From Streptomyces ficellus (GTDB lineage: Bacteria > Actinomycetota > Actinomycetes > Streptomycetales > Streptomycetaceae): a stretch of DNA of 64,000 nucleotides. Shown here in pieces: positions 22,809 to 29,772 of this stretch. A program made the position numbers and the translations under genes. Location: assembly GCF_030406405.1 (NCBI RefSeq), contig NZ_JAUEPL010000003.1, forward strand, positions 62,001-126,000, read 5' to 3'. Within the stretch, counting starts at the first letter, position 1, and each line of letters starts with the position of its first letter. Below the pieces are notes generated by a model, which saw only the letters and a list, made by a program, of their open reading frames with translations, made no database searches and was not told the origin of the DNA.

Positions 22809-23606
22809 ATGCTCATTGTGACGTCCGTGAATGTCAATGGTCTGCGCGCCGCCGCCAAGAAGGGGTTCGTGGAGTGGCTGGCCGCCACCGAGGCCGATGT
22901 CGTGTGCCTCCAGGAGGTCCGGGCCGAGGAGTCGCAGCTCCCCCAGGCGGCCGGCGCGCCCGAGGGCTGGCACACCTTCCACGCCCCGGCCGCCGCCAAG
23001 GGCCGCGCGGGCGTCGCCCTCTACACGCGGCGGGAGCCGGACGCCGTACGGATCGGGTTCGGGTCGAGCGAGTTCGACGGCGGCGGCCGGTACGTGGAGG
23101 CCGACCTGCCCGGCGTCACGGTCGCCAGCCTCTACCTGCCCTCCGGCGAGGTCGGCACCGAGCGGCAGGAGGAGAAGACCCGCTTCATGGGCGAGTTCCT
23201 GCCGTACCTGAAGGAGCTCAAGGAGCGCGCGGCCGCCGATGGCCGGGAGGTGCTGGTCTGCGGCGACTGGAACATCGCCCACCAGGAGGCCGACCTGAAG
23301 AACTGGAAGTCCAACCGCAAGAACTCCGGCTTCCTTCCCGAGGAGCGGGAGTGGCTGACCCGCGTCTTCGACGAGGCGGCGTACGTGGACGTGGTGCGGG
23401 CGCTCCACCCGGAGCAGGAAGGGCCGTACTCGTGGTGGTCCTACCGCGGCCGCGCCTTCGACAATGACGCCGGGTGGCGCATCGACCTCCAGGTGGCCAC
23501 GCCCGGCCTCGCGGCCCGCGCGGTCAAGGCCTGGGTCGAGCGGGCGGCGACGCACGGCGAGCGCTGGAGCGACCACGCGCCGGTGACGGCGGCGTACGAA
23601 CTGTAG
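22809..23606 (+). CDS. xthA: Exodeoxyribonuclease III
   Basis: 265 residues, standard length. Mg-dependent AP endonuclease/3'-exonuclease of base excision repair. Motifs: VTSVNVNGLRAAAKKGFVEWL, VVCLQEVRAEESQLP (metal-binding Glu), GDWNIAHQEADLKNWKSNRKNSGFLPEEREW (catalytic Asp/Asn), WWSYRGRAFDNDAGWRIDLQ and terminal WSDHAPVTAAYEL (catalytic His in SDHAPV). ATG 22809 begins the conserved MLIVTSVNVNG. There is no operon partner; it is divergent from the GNAT gene. Confidence 0.96.
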   Translation: MLIVTSVNVNGLRAAAKKGFVEWLAATEADVVCLQEVRAEESQLPQAAGAPEGWHTFHAPAAAKGRAGVALYTRREPDAVRIGFGSSEFDGGGRYVEADLPGVTVASLYLPSGEVGTERQEEKTRFMGEFLPYLKELKERAAADGREVLVCGDWNIAHQEADLKNWKSNRKNSGFLPEEREWLTRVFDEAAYVDVVRALHPEQEGPYSWWSYRGRAFDNDAGWRIDLQVATPGLAARAVKAWVERAATHGERWSDHAPVTAAYEL

Positions 23607-23670
23607 GCCCGGCGCGGCCTGTGGGGGTGTCAGGGCCGGGGTGGGGAACGAGGGCTGCCACGGTGGTGTG

Positions 23671-24675
23671 ATGCGGATCACCGTGGCCCTCTTCGTGGCG
23701 CTCGCGCTGCTCGCCGTCTCCCCGCCCGGCGTTCCCGCCGGCACCCCCGACGTGCTGCTCACCGACCAGGCGTCCCGGCGCGTCCTGCTGCTCGACGGTA
23801 CGCGGCGCGACTGGGACCCGGCCGCCGAGCCGGGCGTCGTGAGGTGGGCGTTCTCGCCGCTCGGCGACGCCCGGTACGCGGACCTTCAGCCGGAGCGCAG
23901 CTGGGTCCATCCCAACGAGGCCAAGGTGCGCGGGTACCGGGGGCGGACGTATGTGCTGACCAGCGCGTCGTACGGGTTCGCGGCGGTCGTGGCGTACCCG
24001 TCGGGGGAGCGGTACTGGGCCGGCGCGCTGGCGCCCGGCACCATCAGGGTCAACCCGCACAGCGTGGAGCTGCTGCCGAACGGCGATGTGGCGGTCGCGG
24101 GCAGCACGGGGGACGTGGTGCGGCTGTACGCGGCCGGGTCAGGGGGGCGCGAGCGGGGGCGCGAGCCGGGGCCTGAGCGGGGGCGGGAGCCGGCCGGGGC
24201 GGCGTTCGCGGCGTACGCGCTCGATGACGCGCACGGGCTCCAGTGGGACGACCGGTGGCGGGTGCTGTGGGCGCTGGGCCGGGACCGGCTGGTGGCGCTG
24301 AAGGCGGGGCGTGAGCGCGGGCTGCCCGCCCTCACCCGGGTCTTCGAGGTGGCGCTGCCCACACCGGGCGGGCACGACCTGGGGCAGGTGGCGGGGGACC
24401 CTGACCGGTTGTGGGTGAGCAGCGGGTCGGCCGTGTACCAGTACGTGAAGAGCGCAGGGAGGTTCGTCCGGGACTTCGCGGGCGCGGCGCGGATCAGCCG
24501 GGCACGGGTCAAGGCGGTGGGGGACGACCCGGTGACCGGACAGGTGCTGTCGACGGTTCCGGAGAGCGGCCTGGCGGAGCCCTGGTGGACCCGGACGGTG
24601 GCGGTGCACCGGCCGTCCGGCACGTACCGGCTGGTCAACGGCGGGATCTACAAGGCGCGTTGGTGGCTGCCCTGA
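23671..24675 (+). CDS. Secreted DUF6528-like propeller protein
   Basis: 334 residues starting MRITVALFVALALLAVSPPGVPAG, a clear signal peptide. The mature part has propeller-like repeats (DVLLTDQASRRVLLLDG, VRWAFSPLGDARYADL, VNPHSVELLPNGDVAVAGSTGDVVRLY, YALDDAHGLQWDDRWRVLWALGRDRLVAL, PGGHDLGQVAGDPDRLWVSSGSAVYQY), as in the DUF6528 family of secreted proteins of unknown role. A charged RERGREPGPERGREP insert interrupts one blade. ATG 23671 was preferred over 23641 because it starts the signal peptide. The last 28 bp overlap the end of the convergent MerR gene. Confidence 0.8.
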   Translation: MRITVALFVALALLAVSPPGVPAGTPDVLLTDQASRRVLLLDGTRRDWDPAAEPGVVRWAFSPLGDARYADLQPERSWVHPNEAKVRGYRGRTYVLTSASYGFAAVVAYPSGERYWAGALAPGTIRVNPHSVELLPNGDVAVAGSTGDVVRLYAAGSGGRERGREPGPERGREPAGAAFAAYALDDAHGLQWDDRWRVLWALGRDRLVALKAGRERGLPALTRVFEVALPTPGGHDLGQVAGDPDRLWVSSGSAVYQYVKSAGRFVRDFAGAARISRARVKAVGDDPVTGQVLSTVPESGLAEPWWTRTVAVHRPSGTYRLVNGGIYKARWWLP

Positions 24676-25385
24676 TCCTGGGCGGTGGTGCGCTGGTTCC
24701 CATGGTCCTGGGCGGTGGTGCGGTGATTCCCATGGTCCTGGGCGGTCGCGCGTAGCCGGCGGTCCAGGGCCATCGACAGCTCGGCGTCCACCACGCTCTT
24801 GGCGAGCGGCCGCAGCCGCGCGATGTCCTGGGCGTCGTGCACGTGCTCGTGCAGCAGGTCGGTGAAGAGGGCGGCCAGGGACTCCGCCTGTTCCCGGACG
24901 CGCCCGGCGGCCGCGAGGACGGCCGCCAGCGGGACGCCTTCCTTGACCAGGGCGGCCGAGACGTCGAGCAGGCGGCGGCTGACGTGGACGATCTGCTCGC
25001 CGTCGGTGGCGAGGTAGCCCAGTTCCAGGGCGGCGGCGAAGTTCTCGGGCGTGACCTGGTCGCCGAAGTGGTCGGCCAGCTCCTCCGGGGTCAGCCGGAC
25101 CGGTTCCTCCTCGGTCGGCTCGCCCAGCCCCAGCACCTCGCCGACGTCACGGCCCGACTCGAAGGCGGCGGCCAGGTCGGCGATGCCGGTGAGGGTGTGG
25201 CCGCGCTCCAGCAGGGCCGCGATCGTCCGCAGCCGGGCCAGGTGCCGGGCTCCGTACCAGGCGATGCGGCCCTCGCGGCGGGGCGGCGGGATCAGCCCGC
25301 GCTCGCGGTAGAAGCGCAGCGTCCGCGCCGTGATGCCGGCCGCCTCGGCGAGCTCCTCCATACGGTACTCACGCTCATCGGTCAC
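24648..25385 (-). CDS. MerR family transcriptional regulator
   Basis: 245 residues. N-terminal winged-helix DNA-binding domain REYRMEELAEAAGITARTLRFYRERGLIPPPRREGRIAWYGARHLARLRTI is classic MerR. The effector part (residues 75-210) is helical, without the Cys cluster of metal sensors, so a small hydrophobic ligand is more likely. The C-terminus ends in a 10-residue repeat (TAQDHGNHRT, TAQDHGNQRT, TAQDQGSHQR) encoded by a 30-bp duplication, partly overlapping the convergent DUF6528 gene. It is divergent from the monooxygenase operon across 138 bp with two palindromes, so it is the probable regulator of that operon. Confidence 0.92.
   Translation of the reverse strand: MTDEREYRMEELAEAAGITARTLRFYRERGLIPPPRREGRIAWYGARHLARLRTIAALLERGHTLTGIADLAAAFESGRDVGEVLGLGEPTEEEPVRLTPEELADHFGDQVTPENFAAALELGYLATDGEQIVHVSRRLLDVSAALVKEGVPLAAVLAAAGRVREQAESLAALFTDLLHEHVHDAQDIARLRPLAKSVVDAELSMALDRRLRATAQDHGNHRTTAQDHGNQRTTAQDQGSHQRAL
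24665..24750. repeat. 30-bp tandem repeat at a convergent gene end
   Basis: Two adjacent 30-bp copies beginning ggtggtgcgctggttccc (24682) and ggtggtgcggtgattccc (24712), with a shorter degenerate copy before them, encode the C-terminal decapeptide repeat of the MerR protein. The first part also overlaps the 3' end of the DUF6528-like gene. Confidence 0.7.
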
Positions 25386-25403
25386 GCCCGCAACCCTATG
25401 TCG

Positions 25404-25445
25404 TACCGCCGGTAACTTTAGCTGCCCGACCCCTACCGTTCGGTA
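25404..25445. promoter_or_regulatory. Twin palindromic operators between MerR and BVMO genes
   Basis: Two palindromes with the same half-sites: TACCG-C-CGGTA (25404-25414) and TACCG-TT-CGGTA (25434-25445), centred about 30 bp (three helical turns) apart. They lie 19 bp from the MerR start and 79 bp before the monooxygenase start. Half-sites and spacing fit binding by a dimeric regulator controlling both directions, most simply the MerR protein itself, though the short centre would also suit a TetR-type protein. Confidence 0.6.
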
Positions 25446-25523
25446 AGTCCCTGCTCTACGCTCCCCTCAACCGTGCCAGTGATCGCTGGCAGGGTTTCAC
25501 CGGATTTCCGATGCGGAGGCGGC

Positions 25524-27029
25524 ATGAGCCAGCACGAGCATGTACGAGTGGCGGTGATCGGATCCGGATTCGGTGGCCTGGGAGCCGCCGTCCGGCTGCG
25601 CCGCGAGGGGATCACCGACTTCGTCGTCCTGGAGCGGGCCGACTCAGTCGGCGGCACCTGGCGCGACAACAGCTACCCCGGCTGCGCCTGTGACGTCCCG
25701 TCACACCTCTACTCGTTCTCGTTCGCGCCCAACCCCGACTGGCCACGCACCTTCTCCGGGCAGCGGCACATCCGCGCCTATCTGGAGCACGTCACCGACA
25801 CCTTCCGGCTGCGCCCGCACCTCCGCCTGGGCCACGAGGTGCTGATGGCGCGCTGGGACAACGACGAACTGCGCTGGGAGATCGAGACCTCGCGGGGGAC
25901 CCTGACCGCCGACGTCGTCGTCTCCGCGACCGGGCCGCTGTCCGACCCCAAGATCCCGGACATACCGGGGCTCGCCGCCTTCGAGGAAGCGGGCGGCAAG
26001 GTCTTCCACTCCGCCCGCTGGGACCACGACTACGACCTGACCGGCAAGCGCGTCGCGATGGTCGGCACGGGCGCCTCGGCCATCCAGATCGTCCCCGCCA
26101 TCCAGCCCGAGGCCGGGAAGGTGACGCTGTTCCAGCGCACCGCGCCGTGGGTCATGCCCCGCATGGACCGCGCCATCAGTGGCGCCGAGCGGTGGCTGCA
26201 CCGGCGACTGCCCCTCACCGCGACCGCGCGGCGCGGACTGCTGTGGGGCATCCGGGAGCTCCAGGTGAGCGCCTTCACCAAGCGGCCGGCGCAGCTCGGG
26301 CTCGTCGAGTCCCTCGCCAAGGCCAACATGGCCAAGGCCATCAAGGACCCGGCGCTGCGGGCCAAGCTGACCCCCTCGTACCGCATCGGCTGCAAACGCA
26401 TCCTGCTGTCCAGCGACTATTACCCGGCCCTGGCCCGGCCCAATGTGGACGTCGTCGCCTCCGGGCTCGCTCAGGTGCGCGGCTCGACGGCCGTCGCGGC
26501 CGACGGGACCGAGGCCGAGGTCGACGCGATCATCTTCGGTACGGGATTCCACGTCACCGACATGCCGATCGCCGAACGCGTCGTCGGCGCGGACGGGATC
26601 ACGCTCGCCGAGGCGTGGAAGGACGGCATGGAGTCGCTGCGCGGCGCGACCGCCGCCGGCTTCCCCAACTGGATGACGATCATCGGCCCGAACACCGGGC
26701 TCGGGAACTCCTCCATGATCCTGATGATCGAGTCCCAGCTGAACTACCTGGCCGACTACCTGCGGCAGTTGGACACGCTCGGCGAGCGGGTGGCGCTGAG
26801 CCCCCGCCCCTCGGCGGTGGGCGCCTGGAACCGGCGCGTACAGGCCCGGATGGAGCGGACCGTGTGGAAGGCGGGCGGCTGCGACAGCTGGTATTTGGAC
26901 GCCAACGGGCGCAACACCACGCTGTGGCCGGGCACGACGAGCGAGTTCCGGCGCGCGACACGGTCGGTGGACCTGTCGGAGTACGAGGTCGTCCGCGCCC
27001 GTTCGCCGCGGAAGGAGGCCGTGCGATGA
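25524..27029 (+). CDS. Flavin-containing Baeyer-Villiger-type monooxygenase
   Basis: 501 residues. An FAD-binding Rossmann motif (VAVIGSGFGGLGAAVRLRREG), typical GGTWRDNSYPGCACDVPSHLYSFSF, a second dinucleotide motif for NADPH (VAMVGTGASAIQIVPAI), and between them the BVMO-like stretch GKVFHSARWDHD, matching G-x3-H-x3-W of the fingerprint, while the leading F-x is altered. It should insert oxygen next to a ketone carbonyl to form an ester. ATG 25524 follows GGAGGCGGC. The hydrolase gene overlaps by 4 nt, and an SDR follows, giving an oxidation-ester-cleavage cassette like the mycobacterial mymA-lipR-sadH genes. Confidence 0.92.
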   Translation: MSQHEHVRVAVIGSGFGGLGAAVRLRREGITDFVVLERADSVGGTWRDNSYPGCACDVPSHLYSFSFAPNPDWPRTFSGQRHIRAYLEHVTDTFRLRPHLRLGHEVLMARWDNDELRWEIETSRGTLTADVVVSATGPLSDPKIPDIPGLAAFEEAGGKVFHSARWDHDYDLTGKRVAMVGTGASAIQIVPAIQPEAGKVTLFQRTAPWVMPRMDRAISGAERWLHRRLPLTATARRGLLWGIRELQVSAFTKRPAQLGLVESLAKANMAKAIKDPALRAKLTPSYRIGCKRILLSSDYYPALARPNVDVVASGLAQVRGSTAVAADGTEAEVDAIIFGTGFHVTDMPIAERVVGADGITLAEAWKDGMESLRGATAAGFPNWMTIIGPNTGLGNSSMILMIESQLNYLADYLRQLDTLGERVALSPRPSAVGAWNRRVQARMERTVWKAGGCDSWYLDANGRNTTLWPGTTSEFRRATRSVDLSEYEVVRARSPRKEAVR

Positions 27030-27895
27030 GGGTGATCTCCGCGGACGGCTCTCCGATACACGCCGAGGTGTACGGGCCCGAGGGCGCCCCCGCCGTGGTG
27101 CTGGTGCACGGCTGGACGTGCTCGACACGGTTCTGGGCGGCGCAGGTCCGGGACCTGTCCGCCGACCACCGGGTGGTCGTCTACGACCAGCGCGGTCACG
27201 GTCGCACCCCGGCGGTCGGGCGGGCCGGTTACTCGACGGACGCCCTCGCCGACGACCTGGAGGCCGTGCTCGCCGCCCCGCTGGAACCGGGCGAGAAGGC
27301 CCTGCTCGTCGGTCACTCCATGGGCGGCATGACGCTGATGGCCGCTGCCGGGCGGCCGGGCTGGCGTGCGCACGCGGCGGCGGTCCTGCTGTGCAGCACC
27401 GGCCCGTCGCGGCTGGTCGCCGAGTCGCTGGTGCTGCCGCTGCGCGCGGGGCGGCTGCGGACGTGGCTGACGCGTGCCGTGCTCGGGGCGCGGGCGCCCC
27501 TCGGGCCGGTCACGCCCCTGTCGAAGGCCCTCCTCAAGTACGCCACGATGGGCCCTGGCTCGGCGGCCGAGCGGGTCGCGGAGTGCGCCCGGATCGTGCA
27601 CGCCTGCCCGCGAGCGGTGCGGGTGGCGTGGTCGCGCGTGCTCGCGGAGCTCGATGTCGAGGCGAACGTACGGAAGTTGACGGTGCCGGCGGCGGTGATC
27701 GTCGGTACGGCCGACCGGCTCACCCCGCCCGTGCACGCGCGGGCGCTGGCCGCCGCGCTGCCCGACTGCGTGGGCCTGGAGGAACTGGCGGGCGTCGGGC
27801 ACATGACGCCGGTGGAGGCGCCCGAGGCCGTGACGGCCCGGATACGCGACCTGGTGGCGACGTACGTCCGTAGCGAGAGCGAGGAAGTGGCATGA
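27026..27895 (+). CDS. Alpha/beta hydrolase (esterase)
   Basis: 289 residues. Alpha/beta-hydrolase fold: oxyanion HGWTCSTRFW, nucleophile elbow VGHSMGGMTLM (Ser), acid in VGTADRLTPP (Asp) and catalytic His in GVGHMTPVEAP. It probably cleaves the ester made by the monooxygenase encoded immediately upstream, an inference from the ATGA overlap and analogy with lipR-type genes. It has no signal peptide, so it is cytoplasmic. The stop overlaps the SDR gene by 4 nt. Confidence 0.92.
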   Translation: MRVISADGSPIHAEVYGPEGAPAVVLVHGWTCSTRFWAAQVRDLSADHRVVVYDQRGHGRTPAVGRAGYSTDALADDLEAVLAAPLEPGEKALLVGHSMGGMTLMAAAGRPGWRAHAAAVLLCSTGPSRLVAESLVLPLRAGRLRTWLTRAVLGARAPLGPVTPLSKALLKYATMGPGSAAERVAECARIVHACPRAVRVAWSRVLAELDVEANVRKLTVPAAVIVGTADRLTPPVHARALAAALPDCVGLEELAGVGHMTPVEAPEAVTARIRDLVATYVRSESEEVA

Positions 27896-28785
27896 GCAAG
27901 GTGAGCCTGGACGGGCAGGTCGCCGTCGTCACGGGCGGCGCGCGGGGCGTCGGGGAACTGCTGGCGCGCAAACTGTCCGCGCGCGGCGCGAAGGTGGCGC
28001 TGCTGGGCCTGGAGCCGGAGCTGCTGAAGGAGGTCTCGGGGCGGCTGCACACCGAGAGCGACTGGTGGCACGTCGACGTCACCGACCACGAGGCGATGGC
28101 CCGGGTCGCGGGCGAGGTGAAGGAACGCTTCGGCAAGGTGGACATCGTCGTCGCCAACGCGGGCGTCGCGGCGGGCGGCCCGTTCGCGGACTCCGACCCG
28201 GTCGCGTGGCGGCGCGTCATCGAGGTCAACCTGATCGGCGGCGCGGTCACGGGGCGGGCGTTCCTGCCGGTCCTCATGGAGAGCCGGGGGTACTTCCTCC
28301 AGATCGCCTCGCTGGCCGCCATCACCCCGGCGCCGATGATGACCGCGTACTGCGCGTCCAAGTCGGGCGTCGAGGCGTTCGCGCACAGCCTGCGCGCGGA
28401 GGTCGGTTACAAGGGCGTACGGGTCGGCGTCGGGTACCTGTCGTGGACCGACACCGACATGGTGCGCGGCGCCGACGAGGACGACGTCATGCGGGAGTTG
28501 CGCCGGCGGCTGCCGTGGCCGTCCAACCGTACGTACCCGCTGGGCCCGGCGGTCGACCGGATCGTCGCCGGGATCGAGCGGCGTTCGGCGCACGTGTACG
28601 CGCAGTGGTGGCTGCGGGGCATGCAGGGCGTGCGCGGGTACCTGCCGGCCCTCATCGCCACGGTCGGGCAGCGCGAGATGCGGCGCTTCGAGCCGCGGCT
28701 GGCGGGCGTGCGCAAGGGGCTGGTCGGGGCCGGCGGAGCGGCGGACGAGCTGGCGCGCAGGGCGGCCGCTACCGACCGTAACTGA
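27892..28785 (+). CDS. Short-chain dehydrogenase/reductase
   Basis: 297 residues. Classical SDR: cofactor motif VVTGGARGVGELLA, NAG motif (VVANAGVAAGG), catalytic Ser in LQIASLAA and YCASK (Tyr, Lys). The long C-terminus (about 100 residues past the core, including WWLRGMQGVRGYLPALIATVG) is as in SadH-like enzymes that act on long-chain or membrane-associated alcohols. In this operon it could supply the ketone for the monooxygenase or oxidise the released alcohol. ATGA overlap with the hydrolase shows coupled translation. Confidence 0.92.
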   Translation: MSKVSLDGQVAVVTGGARGVGELLARKLSARGAKVALLGLEPELLKEVSGRLHTESDWWHVDVTDHEAMARVAGEVKERFGKVDIVVANAGVAAGGPFADSDPVAWRRVIEVNLIGGAVTGRAFLPVLMESRGYFLQIASLAAITPAPMMTAYCASKSGVEAFAHSLRAEVGYKGVRVGVGYLSWTDTDMVRGADEDDVMRELRRRLPWPSNRTYPLGPAVDRIVAGIERRSAHVYAQWWLRGMQGVRGYLPALIATVGQREMRRFEPRLAGVRKGLVGAGGAADELARRAAATDRN

Positions 28786-28881
28786 TCGAAATGCGCGCCA
28801 TGTCCGGGCGTGCCAGGCTGGTCGAGGCCGGGAGCCGAGCACGGCTCCCGCAGTCCCCACATCCTTTCAGGAGACACCTCG

Positions 28882-29085
28882 ATGGGTATCGCAGACCAGT
28901 TCAAGGACAAGTCGCAGGAGATGAAGGACCAGGCCAAGCGCCGGGCCCAGGACGCCAAGCGCGAGGCGCAGGAGCGTACGCAGAAGGGCCGCGGGCGCGA
29001 GGAGGGGCAGGGCCGGGACCGGACCCTGGACGACGAGATGCCAGCCGCTGAGCGCCGGGGTCGCGACACGGGCTACGACGTCTGA
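28882..29085 (+). CDS. Small highly charged CsbD-like protein
   Basis: 67 residues, MGIADQFKDKSQEMKDQAKRR then Glu/Lys/Arg-rich helix (AKREAQERTQKGRGREEGQGRDR) ending DEMPAAERRGRDTGYDV. The protein is predicted to be one long amphipathic helix with a disordered tail and resembles small CsbD/general-stress proteins of actinobacteria, though the match is by composition only. ATG 28882 has AGGAG 9 nt upstream. It has a strong terminator after it and stands as a single transcript. Confidence 0.75.
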   Translation: MGIADQFKDKSQEMKDQAKRRAQDAKREAQERTQKGRGREEGQGRDRTLDDEMPAAERRGRDTGYDV

Positions 29086-29132
29086 CGTCCGCTCACGCCG
29101 ACGTTCGACGCACCGCGCTCACGCGCACGGTG

Positions 29133-29163
29133 AGGCGCACCCGGGACGCCGGGTGCGCCTTTC
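29133..29163 (+). terminator. Terminator after CsbD-like gene
   Basis: Perfect 11-bp stem aggcgcacccg / cgggtgcgcct with a 6-nt loop followed by TTT, 48 bp after the stop codon. Confidence 0.85.
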
Positions 29164-29241
29164 GCCGTGGCGCCTCCGGTCTCCTTGACAGGTGCACGCG
29201 CTCCTCCCATCCTTCCCGTACCGACTGCGGGGGGAGTACGC

Positions 29242-29646
29242 ATGGCGTCACAGACCGTTCCCGAACGGATGCCCGGCAAGCTGAAGGTCGCTCTGGTGGC
29301 CGTCTGGCTGCAAGGAGTCCTCAACGCCGCGGGCGGTGTGCTGCTGCTGGCGGTGGTCAACGACGAGGCGCAGCACGGCCGGGACGACGGCCTCGGCCTC
29401 CTGCGCTTCCTGGCCGTCCTGTCGTTCCTGGCCGCGGCCGCGCTGATCACCTGCGCCGTGCTGACCCCGCGCCGGACCGGGTGGGTCCGGGGCACCGTCA
29501 TCGGCCTGGAGATCGTCACGGTCGTCAGCGTGCTGATCACGTTCTTCTCGGGCGGCGCGCCCTCGGCCATCGTGGGGCTGGCACTCGCGGCGGCGGTGCT
29601 GACCGCGTTCATGTCGCCGGAGGGCAAGGCGTGGTTCGCGCGGTGA
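29242..29646 (+). CDS. Small four-helix membrane protein
   Basis: 134 residues with four hydrophobic segments (VALVAVWLQGVLNAAGGVLLLAVV, FLAVLSFLAAAALITCAVL, GTVIGLEIVTVVSVLITFF, PSAIVGLALAAAVLTAFM). No motif beyond membrane topology is visible and no function is assigned. ATG 29242 follows GGGGGGAG by 5 nt. It ends at a strong two-way hairpin shared with the convergent tricorn gene. Similar small membrane proteins are common in Streptomyces. Confidence 0.8.
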   Translation: MASQTVPERMPGKLKVALVAVWLQGVLNAAGGVLLLAVVNDEAQHGRDDGLGLLRFLAVLSFLAAAALITCAVLTPRRTGWVRGTVIGLEIVTVVSVLITFFSGGAPSAIVGLALAAAVLTAFMSPEGKAWFAR

Positions 29647-29730
29647 ACGGCCCAACTGGTTCAGCCGGCCGGTTCGTTGAAGCCGGCGGACCTGTTGAGC
29701 CGGCGTACCCGTTGAGCCGGCACATCTGTT

Positions 29731-29768
29731 GACCGGCCGCCCCGGACCCGTGTCCGGGGCGGCCGGTC
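29731..29768. terminator. Bidirectional terminator, 16-bp stem
   Basis: Perfect 16-bp inverted repeat gaccggccgccccgga / tccggggcggccggtc with a 6-nt loop, between the convergent membrane-protein gene (+) and tricorn protease gene (-). It abuts the tricorn stop codon at 29773. Confidence 0.85.
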
Positions 29769-29772
29769 CCGG

